From Oscillospiraceae bacterium (GTDB lineage: Bacteria > Bacillota > Clostridia > Oscillospirales > Oscillospiraceae): DNA of 64,000 nucleotides. The notes beneath the pieces are model-generated. The model was not told where the DNA came from, did not search any database, and was given only the letters and a program-made list of their open reading frames with translations. Positions 1 through 8,308 of this stretch are shown here, piece after piece. The position numbers were made by a program, and so were the translations under genes. The DNA lies in contig JAKSQD010000003.1 in NCBI GenBank assembly GCA_024404315.1, positions 1-64,000 on the forward strand. Reading direction: 5' to 3'. Position 1 is the first letter of the stretch. The number at the start of each line of letters is the position of its first letter.

Positions 1-112
1 CGACATACCCATTTTAAGGCGAAAATAGGTGTTCCACCATTCCCTTGTACAGTGGTTCTTGAATTCGTTACTCGTTGGAGAACCGAGCCATGTGGAGAGC
101 GTGGTGCTGTTG
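1..112 (+). repeat. Intergenic cassette element R1
   Basis: First copy of a recurring element; its left end may lie before the window. Bases 1-55 are identical to 1628-1682. It holds a hairpin (CC.ATTTT 8-15 with AAAAT.GG 22-29), then GGTTCT (54-59) able to pair with AGAACC (79-84), then the conserved block CCATGTGGAGAGCGTGGTGC (88-107). The pairing arm differs in sequence from copy R2 but stays complementary. It precedes the acetyltransferase gene by about 150 AT-rich bases in which I see no further gene. Confidence 0.75.
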
Positions 113-259
113 ACTAAAGTACATAAATAAATATTGTGGACAAAATATGTAATTCGATAGCTGGATTGAAGTTAAACCAGTCGGCACAAAATCCGATTAC
201 ATATCTGAATCCACGTTAGAGAGATAAAATTCAAATTTTGTGAAATATGAGGTAAATAG

Positions 260-715
260 ATGTTATTTAGGAAAGCAACAATAGAAGATTGTCAGATAGT
301 AACTGATATTGTCCAAAATACAAAGGCAGAAATATATCCATTTTATTATCCTAAGGGAGTTGTTGATTTCTTTGCAAATCTCCATTGTTATGAGCATGTA
401 TTAGAGGATATTCGTAGTGGTATTGTGTATGTACTTGAGGATGATGGAACGATTGTAGGCACTGGAAGTTATAAAGATAATCACATTACAAGAGTGTATG
501 TTCTACCAAAGTATCAAGGAAAAGGATATGGAAAATATATTGTAGAACAGTTGGAAAGGTTGATGTGTGAATATGAAGAAATTACACTTGATGCTTCTTT
601 ACCTGCATGTCAGTTTTATGAGCATATGGGTTATAAAACACATCATCATGATAGCCTAAAATGTGAGAATGGTGTTGTTTTAGTGTATGATATTATGACG
701 AAGAAAATGAAATAA
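260..715 (+). CDS. GNAT family N-acetyltransferase
   Basis: A 151-residue single-domain GNAT enzyme, expected to move an acetyl group from acetyl-CoA to an amine on an unknown small molecule or protein. The acetyl-CoA loop is visible around residues 79-92 (VLPKYQGKGYGK, the Q/R-x-x-G-x-G/A pattern), followed by the usual helix and a late Y-x-x-x-GY segment (CQFYEHMGYK). The start ATG follows GAGG with a short spacer. It is the first module of the cassette-like run and is clearly AT-rich compared with genes after 6 kb, which fits separate acquisition. Substrate cannot be inferred. Confidence 0.85.
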   Translation: MLFRKATIEDCQIVTDIVQNTKAEIYPFYYPKGVVDFFANLHCYEHVLEDIRSGIVYVLEDDGTIVGTGSYKDNHITRVYVLPKYQGKGYGKYIVEQLERLMCEYEEITLDASLPACQFYEHMGYKTHHHDSLKCENGVVLVYDIMTKKMK

Positions 716-748
716 AATTCCGATTTAACAGTTAAGCGAGGAAAATAT

Positions 749-1552
749 ATGAATAATATTTTAATTGAGAAAAGTGTTTCGTCAGAAAATGGACAAACTT
801 TCTATTGGGTTTCACATACAAATAAGGAAGTGACTATTGTTTTTCTTCCTGGGCTGACGGCTAACCATACATTATTTGAAAAGCAAATAATGTATTTTTA
901 TGATAAATATAATGTTATCGTTTGGGATTGCCCTTGTCATGGAAAATCAAGACCATATAAGAACTTTAATTATTCGAACGTATCAAAAGAATTAAATACT
1001 ATTTTGAAAACCGAAGGAATAGGAAAGACTGTTATCATCGGTCAGTCTTTGGGTGGAATGATAGGTCAATATTATATAGATGCTTATCCAAAAGGAGTAA
1101 TAGGGTTTGTATCAATAGATAGTGCCCCATTTGGTGATTATTATTCGAAGTCAGATTTCTTCTGGTTAAATCAATTGGAATGGATGTGTAAATTATTTCC
1201 TGATAGTGTACTTAGGAAATCAATGGCAAAGATGTGTGGAGTAACTCAAGGTGCAAGAGAAAGAATGGAAAGAATGCTTGCCGATTATCCCAAGAAGGAA
1301 CTGTGTCATTTGATGTATATTGGTGAGGCAGCATTTATTCCTGAGAATAAGTGCATAAAGTTGCCGTGTGATTCGATTTTGCTACTTGGAGATAAGGATC
1401 AGGTTGGTAAAGTTGCAGCATATAATAAGAAATGGTCAAATGAAACAGGGTATCCATTGATGGTTATAAAAAATGCGGCACACAATTCAAATGATGATAA
1501 GCCAGAGGAAGTAAATAAGATTATAGAAGATTTTTTACTATCTATTGGCTAA
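749..1552 (+). CDS. Alpha/beta hydrolase
   Basis: A 267-residue alpha/beta-hydrolase-fold protein. Visible marks are the oxyanion loop (FLPGLTANH), the nucleophile elbow GQSLGG with the catalytic Ser, an acid in LLGDKDQ and the catalytic His in NAAHNSN near the C terminus. There is no signal peptide, so it acts in the cytosol; the substrate is unknown. It lies 33 bases after the acetyltransferase and is equally AT-rich, so the two probably form one two-gene module between elements R1 and R2. The start is preceded by GCGAGGAA. Confidence 0.85.
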   Translation: MNNILIEKSVSSENGQTFYWVSHTNKEVTIVFLPGLTANHTLFEKQIMYFYDKYNVIVWDCPCHGKSRPYKNFNYSNVSKELNTILKTEGIGKTVIIGQSLGGMIGQYYIDAYPKGVIGFVSIDSAPFGDYYSKSDFFWLNQLEWMCKLFPDSVLRKSMAKMCGVTQGARERMERMLADYPKKELCHLMYIGEAAFIPENKCIKLPCDSILLLGDKDQVGKVAAYNKKWSNETGYPLMVIKNAAHNSNDDKPEEVNKIIEDFLLSIG

Positions 1553-1566
1553 ATTGTAATTTACGC

Positions 1567-1595
1567 AATAGGCATTTACCCTATTTGCCTATACG
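1567..1595 (+). terminator. Hairpin after the first module
   Basis: ATAGGCA and TGCCTAT can pair just after the hydrolase stop codon. No clear T run follows, so termination is uncertain; it may instead belong to the left edge of element R2. Confidence 0.35.
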
Positions 1596-1627
1596 AGCAA
1601 TAAGGCAATTCAATATTGGTATCGGTT

Positions 1628-1737
1628 CGACATACCCATTTTAAGGCGAAAATAGGTGTTCCACCATTCCCTTGTACAGTGGGTGTTGAATAGGTTGTCC
1701 ACCAACGAACCGAGCCATGTGGAGACGGTTGTTTTGA
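1628..1737 (+). repeat. Intergenic cassette element R2
   Basis: Second copy. Its first 55 bases are identical to R1; the middle then diverges and the tract GAACCGAGCCATGTGGAGA returns. GGTGTTG (1682-1688) can pair with CAAC.ACC (1703-1711), a different arm from R1 at the same place, so structure is kept while sequence changes. The block CCATGTGGAGACGGTTG starts at 1715. The next start codon is about 50 bases on. Confidence 0.8.
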
Positions 1738-1783
1738 TGTCTCACAAAGAGAGATAAAACTTGATTTATAGAGGATTGACTGA

Positions 1784-2590
1784 ATGTTCTGGAATGCGAA
1801 GAACGGTACAGTTCCGATTGGCAATACGGAAATGAGTTATGCTTCATTCGGTTCAGGGAATAAAGTATTGATTCTCCTGCCGGGTTTGTCGGACGGGTTA
1901 GCTACTGTGGATGGAAAAGCTCTTATGCTGGCTGCGCCGTATAGGCTGTTTTTCAAGGATTATACAGTGTTCATGTTCAGTAGGAAAAATGAACTGCCGG
2001 ACAGTTATTCCATAAGAGAAATGGCGGATGATCAGGCTGAGGCAATGAGAAAACTTGGCATTGAAAAAGCATCCGTCTTAGGTGTATCTGAGGGTGGAAT
2101 GATAGCGCAATATCTTGCAATCGACCATGCTGATCTGGTAGAACGGCTTGTAATTGCGGTTTCTGCTCCAAATGCTAATGATACAGTCCATTCTGTTGTC
2201 GAATCATGGATAGAATTGGCTAAGCAAGATAACCATAAGCGGCTAATGATCGATACAGCGGAAAAGAGCTACTCCGAAGCGTATCTCAAAAAGTATCGAA
2301 AAATATATCCTGTAATTGGATGGATTGGAAAGCCGAAAAACTATCACAGATTTCTGGTCAATACAAATGCGATCTTGAATTTTGACTGCTTTGATGAACT
2401 TAATAAAATAATATGTCCGACGCTGATTATTGGAGGAGAGGCTGATCAGATCGTCGGCAGTGACGCATCTTATAAAATACATCAGCAGATTAAAGGCAGC
2501 GAACTTTATATGTATGAGAAATTTGGGCACGCCGCATATGAGGAAGCAGATGATTTCAACAAGCGCGTATTTGATTTCTTAGTCAGATAA
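1784..2590 (+). CDS. Alpha/beta hydrolase
   Basis: A 268-residue alpha/beta hydrolase, only distantly like the one at 749-1552. The nucleophile elbow is LGVSEGG, the catalytic acid is probably in IIGGEADQ, and the His is in KFGHAAYEE near the C terminus; the early LLPGLSDG is the oxyanion loop. No secretion signal. Base composition is more balanced than in the previous module, which fits an independent origin. It is the first gene of the module between R2 and R3 and is followed after 25 bases by the methyltransferase-like membrane protein. Confidence 0.85.
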   Translation: MFWNAKNGTVPIGNTEMSYASFGSGNKVLILLPGLSDGLATVDGKALMLAAPYRLFFKDYTVFMFSRKNELPDSYSIREMADDQAEAMRKLGIEKASVLGVSEGGMIAQYLAIDHADLVERLVIAVSAPNANDTVHSVVESWIELAKQDNHKRLMIDTAEKSYSEAYLKKYRKIYPVIGWIGKPKNYHRFLVNTNAILNFDCFDELNKIICPTLIIGGEADQIVGSDASYKIHQQIKGSELYMYEKFGHAAYEEADDFNKRVFDFLVR

Positions 2591-2615
2591 AGCCTGTTTT
2601 ATCGGAGAAATAGCC

Positions 2616-3287
2616 ATGACAATAAAACTTTTTATTCAGGCAATAACGAAATATATATTAGGGGTTCTGGTGATTGGCCTGTTGATATTTCTGCCGGCAG
2701 GAACACTCTCATTTTTCAATGGCAGGCTTTTTATGGGCTTGCTATTTATCCCAATGTTTTTTGCCGGAATCGTACTAATGGTAAAAAATCCGGAGCTTTT
2801 AAAAAGACGCCTTAATGCAAAAGAAAAACTGGATGAGCAGGCACTTGTGATAAAATTAAGCGGACTGATGTTTGCTGTCGGCTTTGTGGTTGCAGGCTTA
2901 GGCTATCGATTTCACTGGTTTATGCTGCCGACATGTCTTACCGCTGCCGCTTCCGTCGTTTTTCTTGTTTCCTATGCACTTTATGCAGAAGTTTTAAGAG
3001 AGAATACTTACCTGAGCCGAACAATTGAGGTGCAGGAAAACCAGAAGGTTATAGATACGGGTTTGTATGGGATTGTAAGGCATCCCATGTACAGCGTTAC
3101 ATTGCTTTTATTCTTATCGATGCCTCTCGTGTTGGGCTCCGTGTATGCATTTATTATTTTCTGTGCATATCCGTTTATTATTGCTAAGAGAATTAAAAGT
3201 GAAGAGCTGTTTTTGGAAAAAGAACTAGCCGGTTACACCGAATATAAGGAAAAAGTGAAATGCCGTATAGTTCCTTACATCTGGTAA
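2616..3287 (+). CDS. Isoprenylcysteine carboxyl methyltransferase-family membrane protein
   Basis: A 223-residue integral membrane protein with about five hydrophobic segments. The C-terminal half has the ICMT/PEMT-type signature: GIVRHPMYS (the RHP.Y S-adenosylmethionine-binding motif) and then EELFLEKELAGYTEYKE, the conserved E-E-x-x-L...Y..Y block. Bacterial members are of uncertain substrate, so a methyltransferase role is inferred from family only. It shares a module with the preceding hydrolase. R3 begins about 30 bases after its stop. Confidence 0.8.
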   Translation: MTIKLFIQAITKYILGVLVIGLLIFLPAGTLSFFNGRLFMGLLFIPMFFAGIVLMVKNPELLKRRLNAKEKLDEQALVIKLSGLMFAVGFVVAGLGYRFHWFMLPTCLTAAASVVFLVSYALYAEVLRENTYLSRTIEVQENQKVIDTGLYGIVRHPMYSVTLLLFLSMPLVLGSVYAFIIFCAYPFIIAKRIKSEELFLEKELAGYTEYKEKVKCRIVPYIW

Positions 3288-3315
3288 TTTGCGAACAGTT
3301 TTATAGTTTATCATG

Positions 3316-3413
3316 ACGATATATTCCCGTGTACTGCGGGGGTAGATTTGTTTCCGTGTTGTGTCGACATTCACGGCTTTGTCTCGACCCATGTGGAGAG
3401 CATTGTGTTGATG
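3316..3413 (+). repeat. Intergenic cassette element R3
   Basis: Third copy, diverged in sequence but with the same plan. Hairpin CCCG (3326-3329)/CGGG (3337-3340); then CCGTG (3354-3358)/CACGG (3372-3376), whose loop holds GTCGA (3363-3367), complementary to TCGAC (3384-3388). That is a pseudoknot-like topology. The conserved block CCATGTGGAGAGCATTGTG starts at 3389. Confidence 0.7.
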
Positions 3414-3821
3414 TTAAAGATTAACTAAGAAGCGTAATATACTTATGTAATAAAAAGACAAGATTGCGTAGCAATCAAGAAAACTGGCACATAGTGCCAC
3501 TATAATAATTCTATCAAATAAAGTCAGTTGTGAAGAGACACTTAAAATAAAAGTAAAAAAACTTCTTGGTTTACATTAGCAATCACCACAAACCGGTTGG
3601 CAGTTATCGGATATCCCAGTTATCTCAAAGGATGATGGGCAAGACCGATTTGTAACGCTGGGTTGGAACAAAGTAGAAAGGTGTTGAAAAGAAAACGATC
3701 TTTTATGCTGATAAACAGATCGATAATTATAGACGAAATGAAAGGTCTCTTTTTTGCAGGACGTTTCAAAAAGGTTGGAATATCTTCTAAACCAAACATC
3801 ACAAGAAGAAAGGGTAAGGAA
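3414..3821. other. Long leader before the acyltransferase
   Basis: About 400 bases without a supported gene. Two small perfect hairpins sit side by side: GATTGC/GCAATC (3462-3476) and TGGCAC/GTGCCA (3485-3499). An in-frame upstream extension of the acyltransferase frame (from 3663) exists but has no ribosome site. I see no clear promoter. Confidence 0.5.
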
Positions 3822-4844
3822 ATGTTAGATTATAGTGTTATGATAGGATTGCTCCTGTTTCTGTCTGCAACATTAGTTTTTCAATGCAAATATAAGGCCG
3901 ATGGAAACACAAGTTTTTTTGACATTAGAAACACTCAGGCAATGCGAGGGTTTTGGTGCATTATTGTTGTTTTAGTGCACGTTCCATATGAATATCAGAA
4001 TCGGATTCAGGACATGATAGGCAGCTTTGCATACATCGGTGTTACATTTTTCTTCATGACCTCGGCCTATGGATTGTCGCTGAGTATGAAGAAAAAGAAC
4101 AATGTGCAGAAATTCTGGCGCAAAAGGCTTCCTAAACTTGTGTTCCCTAATTGGGTTGTGAATGCAATATTGGGTATCATCGCTTTCGTCATTTTTAGTA
4201 GTGTTCCTCACATTCAGAACCTCATTACAATTAACAGATGGGTTCGATGCCTTCTCGCCTGTTATATTTTCTTTTGGGTTAGCTGTTTCTTTTTCAAAAC
4301 AGAGAAGCTGCGCAACATCAGTATTATATTCATGGTGATTCTGTTCAGTGTAGTTATTTATGTGATGAAAATGGCCGGAAAAATAGAAAGTACAACATGG
4401 ACTACAGAGGTTTATGGTTTTGTCTGGGGAATCCTGCTGTGCCAATACTTTGAGGACATCAAAAAAATACTACAAAATCACTGGCTCGGCTTGGTTTCTG
4501 CATCAATGATGAGTTCCCTGATTGCTGGTGTGCTTTATCTGAAATTTAAACCGGTTGTATTCTGGGGCGATTATCTCCTGAAAATTGTGCTGGGTCTGTT
4601 TATCATTTCTTTTATTCTTGCGCTTAATAGCAAAATTCAGATCGGAAATAAGGTAAGTATGTTTTTGGGTGAAATATCCTATGAAGTATACCTGATTCAC
4701 GATGAGATTTTTTACTTTGTAAGTATATTATACCCACAGATCAGTTCTGGTGTTTTTATTTTGGTTTCCATCATTCTGACCGTTCTACTTTCAGTTATTG
4801 TCCATCGTTTGAGCAAGGTGCTACTCTCTGCCTGTTCGTTCTGA
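3822..4844 (+). CDS. Acyltransferase 3-family membrane protein
   Basis: A 340-residue polytopic membrane protein of the acyltransferase-3 (OafA/NodX) type, which O-acylates sugars or other cell-surface molecules. The family N terminus is recognisable as NTQAMRGFWCIIVVLVH, with the conserved R and H, followed by about nine hydrophobic segments. It stops after the membrane domain with no SGNH tail, unlike the protein at 29758. The frame is open from 3663, but the ATG at 3822 is chosen because GGGTAAGG precedes it and the upstream part is charged and not conserved-looking. Single-gene module between R3 and R4. Confidence 0.75.
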   Translation: MLDYSVMIGLLLFLSATLVFQCKYKADGNTSFFDIRNTQAMRGFWCIIVVLVHVPYEYQNRIQDMIGSFAYIGVTFFFMTSAYGLSLSMKKKNNVQKFWRKRLPKLVFPNWVVNAILGIIAFVIFSSVPHIQNLITINRWVRCLLACYIFFWVSCFFFKTEKLRNISIIFMVILFSVVIYVMKMAGKIESTTWTTEVYGFVWGILLCQYFEDIKKILQNHWLGLVSASMMSSLIAGVLYLKFKPVVFWGDYLLKIVLGLFIISFILALNSKIQIGNKVSMFLGEISYEVYLIHDEIFYFVSILYPQISSGVFILVSIILTVLLSVIVHRLSKVLLSACSF

Positions 4845-4869
4845 GCGTTTTTAAACCAGAATAAAATGA

Positions 4870-5022
4870 TATTCGGCCCGCCTCCGAGGTATCAACAATA
4901 GCGGCTGTATGAAGAGGTTTTATGAAAATTGAAAGGATGAACAAAGCATCCTTGATGGTGAGCGGCAAAAAGGCTCGACCTTATCCGGTGATGGATCTAT
5001 GTGGGGACGGTGGTGCTTTTGT
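4870..5022 (+). repeat. Intergenic cassette element R4
   Basis: Fourth copy, the most diverged. The 3' block is TATGTGGGGACGGTGGTGCT (4998-5017). Upstream arms that can pair are GGATG/CATCC (4935-4951), GGTGAGC/GCTC.ACC (about 4957-4980) and ATCC/GGAT just before the block. Left boundary uncertain. Confidence 0.6.
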
Positions 5023-5082
5023 CATGAGCCTGAATGATATCACAACAATACCTTAATCAGATTATGTGGAGGTAAGTCGGAT

Positions 5083-5295
5083 ATGAACGCTGTCAAAAAT
5101 GTGTTATTGGTTCTTTTGCTGGTGGTTGGCCTGTCCGTTTTGGCCACGCCTACCCTTTGGATTCTGGGAAAGTTGTTCAAAGTTGCGTTCGACAATATCC
5201 TTTTGGAAGGAATCCGGGTCGGCGTAATAGCGTGCATCTTACTTGGCATTGGCTATTTGGTAAAAACCAAACAGAAAACGCAAAAGGAAATCTGA
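5083..5295 (+). CDS. Small two-helix membrane protein
   Basis: A 70-residue protein with two hydrophobic segments (about residues 6-30 and 42-62) joined by KLFKVAFDN and ending in a lysine-rich cytoplasmic tail. The ATG follows TGTGGAGGTAAG, a strong ribosome site. No family recognised. It is the only gene between R4 and R5, and R5 starts right at its stop codon. Small membrane proteins of unknown role are common as single-gene cassettes, but that is context, not function. Confidence 0.6.
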   Translation: MNAVKNVLLVLLLVVGLSVLATPTLWILGKLFKVAFDNILLEGIRVGVIACILLGIGYLVKTKQKTQKEI

Positions 5296-5392
5296 CTGCT
5301 CCCCCAAGCACGGCCTGTCGGGGCGATGTGTTCCCATGTTGTGTGGATGTTTGCGGCATGTCTCTATCCATGTGGAGACGGTGGTGCTTCTG
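5296..5392 (+). repeat. Intergenic cassette element R5
   Basis: Fifth copy, starting at the preceding stop codon. CCCC/GGGG arms (about 5301 and 5320); CATG (5335-5338)/CATG (5357-5360), whose loop holds GGAT (5345-5348), complementary to ATCC (5366-5369): the same pseudoknot-like topology as R3. Block CCATGTGGAGACGGTGGTGC starts at 5368 and nearly matches R4. Confidence 0.7.
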
Positions 5393-5431
5393 GCGAGGAA
5401 ACGGGAAAATGAGAAAGGAGGGAGCGCTCAG

Positions 5432-5983
5432 ATGAAATATACAAAAGATGTCGTATTAAAAAATGGAAAAAAGTGCCTGATTCGAGATGCTGTCGGTGAT
5501 GATGCGCAAGAAGTCTTACATGTTTTTCTGCTGACCCATGAGCAAACAGATTATTTGTCATCCTATCGAGATGAAACAACCTTTGACGCAGAATTTGAGA
5601 GAACGTTTTTGACCGACATTGAGGACTCGGAGAAGGAAATCTATCTTTGCGCTGTTGTAGATGGGCAGATTGTCGGAACGGCCAGCGTGTTTTCCATCGG
5701 TGCAAACAAAATCAGGCATCGTGCGGAATTTGGAATTGCGATTGATAAGGATTACTGGGGAAATGGCATAGGCCAGGCTTTGACGGAAGCCTGTATTGCG
5801 TTTTCCCAAAACGCCGGATATTCTCAATTGGAATTAGAGGTTGTGAGAGATAACACAGGCGCAATCGCACTGTATCGAAAAATGGGATTTGTTGAATTTG
5901 GACGAAATCCGAGAGGGTTTCTGTCTCGGTTTCAAGGGTGGCAGGAGCTGGTTTCCATGAGAATGGAATTAGAAGCCTGCTAA
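5432..5983 (+). CDS. GNAT family N-acetyltransferase
   Basis: A 183-residue GNAT enzyme, RimJ/RimL- or PhnO-like in layout. The acetyl-CoA loop is at about residues 108-118 (DKDYWGNGIGQAL), followed by LELEVVRDNTGAIALYRKMGF, a very typical GNAT C-terminal half. ATG 5432 is chosen because AAAGGAGGG lies nine bases upstream; an in-frame upstream opening at 5336 runs into element R5 and has no ribosome site. Single-gene module after R5. Substrate unknown. Confidence 0.85.
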   Translation: MKYTKDVVLKNGKKCLIRDAVGDDAQEVLHVFLLTHEQTDYLSSYRDETTFDAEFERTFLTDIEDSEKEIYLCAVVDGQIVGTASVFSIGANKIRHRAEFGIAIDKDYWGNGIGQALTEACIAFSQNAGYSQLELEVVRDNTGAIALYRKMGFVEFGRNPRGFLSRFQGWQELVSMRMELEAC

Positions 5984-6093
5984 CGCCCCAAAACAATCTT
6001 GGATAATCCAGCCAACCGGCTTGATTATAAAAAATCTTTTTTTAGGAGCGTACTGTTTGAAAAAGTACAACACACTGGAGATTGTGGCATAAC

Positions 6094-6124
6094 CGGGAGG
6101 TTTTGCTGACAATCGAACCTCCCG
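6094..6124 (+). other. Perfect 9-bp hairpin
   Basis: CGGGAGGTT (6094-6102) pairs with AACCTCCCG (6116-6124), 40 bases upstream of the next start codon. There is no T run. Just before it, TGGAGATTGTGGCAT (6076-6090) faintly resembles the block of the R elements; I do not count it as a sixth copy. Confidence 0.5.
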
Positions 6125-6166
6125 CTGAAAGGCAATTGAAGTCAACAAGATTCAGGAGGAAAAATA

Positions 6167-6793
6167 ATGAATAAAAATGATTGCGTGATTCGTTTGGAGC
6201 AGAAGAACGAGTACAGAGAAGTGGAAAACCTGGTCAGAGAGGCGTTTTGGAATGTCTATCGCCCCGGATGCAGCGAGCATTATGTCATCCATGTGCTCCG
6301 AGATGACCCGGCGTTTGTGCAGGAGCTGGACTTTGTGATGGAGCGGAACGGCGAACTGATTGGACAGAATATGTTCATGAAGACCGTCATTGAGGCCGAC
6401 GATGGCAGAGTGATTCCCGTTTTGACCATGGGGCCGATTGGCATCACGCCGGAGCGCAAGCGCCAGGGCTACGGAAAAAAGCTGCTGGACGCTTCTTTGG
6501 AGCGAGCCACGGAGCAAGGTTTCGGAGCGGTTCTGTTTGAGGGAAACATTGGTTTCTACGGGAAGAGCGGCTTTGACTTTGCCAGCAAGTTCGGCATTCG
6601 CTATCACGATCTGCCGGAGGATGCGGACGCTTCCTTCTTCCTCTGCAAGGAACTGATTCCGGGCTATTTGAACGGCATCACCGGTGTCTATCAGACCCCC
6701 CAGGGCTACTATGTGGAGGACTCCGACGTGGAGGCGTTTGACCAAGGCTTCCCGGCGAAGGTGAAGCAGAAGCTCCCGGGTCAGCTGTTCTAA
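6167..6793 (+). CDS. YhbS-like GNAT N-acetyltransferase
   Basis: A 208-residue GNAT protein of the YhbS type. The acetyl-CoA site is ITPERKRQGYGKKLLD, with VLFEGNIGFYGKSGF further on (the G.. Y..FGF block of this family). CAGGAGGAAAAATA precedes the ATG. Base composition is higher in GC than the cassette genes, close to the core genome, so it may mark the end of the cassette-like run. Substrate unknown; YhbS relatives act on small molecules or proteins. Confidence 0.8.
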   Translation: MNKNDCVIRLEQKNEYREVENLVREAFWNVYRPGCSEHYVIHVLRDDPAFVQELDFVMERNGELIGQNMFMKTVIEADDGRVIPVLTMGPIGITPERKRQGYGKKLLDASLERATEQGFGAVLFEGNIGFYGKSGFDFASKFGIRYHDLPEDADASFFLCKELIPGYLNGITGVYQTPQGYYVEDSDVEAFDQGFPAKVKQKLPGQLF

Positions 6794-6987
6794 ACGAATC
6801 CATCTCACCCGTAACGGGTAAGGGCGGCTCCAGAAGGAACCCGTTTCTTTCTGGATGGTCGCTCCATCGGTAACGGCGGGGAGCTGATGCGCCTGCGTTG
6901 GCTCCTTGTCTGTTCCGTTTGACGCTGTTTGGTGGGGAAAAAACGGGACGATGAGAGAGCCGACAGGCGGCCTCCTGCCATCGCCCA

Positions 6988-7028
6988 CAAAAAAAGAGGA
7001 AGACTCGCACGGAGTCCTCCTCTTTTTT
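6988..7028. terminator. Bidirectional terminator between convergent genes
   Basis: AAGAGGA.GACTC pairs with GAGTC.TCCTCTT, with an A run on the left and a T run on the right, so it can end transcripts from both the acetyltransferase (+) and rfbA (-). The 190 bases before it hold nothing else I can name. Confidence 0.85.
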
Positions 7029-7054
7029 GCCTATTTGGGGGCAGATAAAGCGGA

Positions 7055-7942
7055 TTAGTACAGAATTTTTCCTTCTGCGACCTTTCTTAGGTGCTCACCA
7101 TAGGGGCTTTTTCCGTAGCGGGCGGCGGATTCCAGCAGCTGCTCCAGCGTAATCCAGCCGTTGCTGTAGGCGATTTCCTCCGGGGCGCTGATCTGAATGC
7201 CCTGACGCTGCTCCACCATGCGGACGAAATCGGCGGCATCCACGAGGCTGTCCATGGTGCCGGTATCCAGCCAGGCAAAGCCACGCCCCAGAAGCTGAAC
7301 ATCCAGCAGGTTCTTTTCCAGATACATGGCGTTGAGGGAGGTGATTTCCAGCTCGCCTCTGGGGGAGGGCTGCACCTGATGCGCCATGGCGCTGACCCCC
7401 TTGGGGTAGAAATACAGGCCGGTGATGGCGTAATTGCTCTTGGGATGGGCGGGTTTTTCCTCCAGGGAGAGCACCTTGCCGTCACGGTCGTACTCCACCA
7501 CGCCGAAGCGCTCGGGGTCGGTGACGTAGTAGCCGAATACGGTGCTGCGTCTGTTATACTGGGCGTTGAGGGCGGCGTTTTTCAGCCGTCTGCTGAAGCC
7601 ACTGCCGTAGAAAATGTTGTCGCCCAGCACCATGGCGCAAGCATCGTCCCCAATGAACTCCTCACCCAGCAGGAAGGCTTGCGCCAGACCGTCGGGAGAG
7701 GGCTGGACGGTGTAGGACAGGTGAAGGCCAAACTGAGAACCATCGCCCAGCAGCGCCTCAAAACGGGGGGTGTCGGTGGGGGTGGAAATGATGAGAATGT
7801 CCTTGATGCCGGCTAGCATCAGGGTGGAGAGGGGATAGTAGATCATGGGTTTGTCGTACACCGGCAATAGCTGTTTGCTTGTGACCATGGTCAGGGGATA
7901 AAGTCTGGTTCCGGCACCGCCGGCAAGAATGATGCCTTTCAT
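7055..7942 (-). CDS. rfbA: Glucose-1-phosphate thymidylyltransferase
   Basis: RfbA/RmlA joins dTTP and glucose-1-phosphate to give dTDP-glucose, the first step to dTDP-rhamnose and related sugars for surface glycans. The protein (295 residues) begins with the nucleotide-binding [11 protein letters not shown] and [16 protein letters not shown], and carries VLGDNIFYG and the C-terminal [10 protein letters not shown]; length is normal for the short RmlA form. ATG 7942 follows AAGGGAGGAG; a longer upstream frame lacks a ribosome site. It stands alone: no rfbB/C/D is in the window. Confidence 0.93.
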   Translation of the reverse strand: MKGIILAGGAGTRLYPLTMVTSKQLLPVYDKPMIYYPLSTLMLAGIKDILIISTPTDTPRFEALLGDGSQFGLHLSYTVQPSPDGLAQAFLLGEEFIGDDACAMVLGDNIFYGSGFSRRLKNAALNAQYNRRSTVFGYYVTDPERFGVVEYDRDGKVLSLEEKPAHPKSNYAITGLYFYPKGVSAMAHQVQPSPRGELEITSLNAMYLEKNLLDVQLLGRGFAWLDTGTMDSLVDAADFVRMVEQRQGIQISAPEEIAYSNGWITLEQLLESAARYGKSPYGEHLRKVAEGKILY

Positions 7943-8017
7943 ATGGGGCTCCTCCCTTATCGGTTTGACAGGCGTGAGATGGAACGCCTGTGTATGAAAG
8001 CTGTATTTTATGCTAGT

Positions 8018-8046
8018 ATCATAGCATAATAGGGAAACAATTGCAA
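8018..8046 (-). promoter_or_regulatory. rfbA promoter
   Basis: Reading on the - strand: TTGCAA, 17 bases, TATGAT, about 75 bases upstream of the rfbA start. Confidence 0.7.
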
Positions 8047-8308
8047 TGGTGAGATAAAAAACGGGCATTTTTCCTGGAAATGGGCAAAATAGGGAGCGGA
8101 AAACGGGGGGAATGGAGCACCCTCTTGGGAAATTTCAAAAATCAAGGCTACAAAAGGAACAAGGCGGAGCAGAGAGAGCCATATCTGGATGGGAATTCTG
8201 TTTGCGCATCGGAGCGGAAGAAGTGAAGTTTGAAGTTCACTTCTTCCTTTTTTGGGCGGAAAAACAGGGTAAAGATGCCAGATAGGACCAAGAAACACTT
8301 GTGCAAAA
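8047..8308 (+). other. Gap upstream of the phage-like cluster
   Basis: No supported gene. On + it ends in a strong terminator (8216-8253) although no + gene lies upstream before the convergent terminator at 7028. A short + transcript made from here is possible, with a weak candidate promoter at TTGGGA...TACAAA (8125-8154). Confidence 0.4.
8216..8253 (+). terminator. Perfect 12-bp rho-independent terminator
   Basis: GGAAGAAGTGAA (8216-8227) and TTCACTTCTTCC (8236-8247) pair perfectly around an 8-base loop, followed by TTTTTT. The T run works only for + transcripts. No + gene ends here. Confidence 0.85.

Noticed and set aside
88..112. R element 3' block as a group II intron or domain V remnant
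   Set aside because: No domain V hairpin with GAAA loop, no 5' GTGYG boundary and no intron-encoded protein nearby.
1576..1847. Short frames on - inside element R2
   Set aside because: They run through the repeated non-coding element and have no ribosome sites.
6076..6090. Possible sixth R element
   Set aside because: Only a weak match to part of the block and no supporting arms with the same plan.
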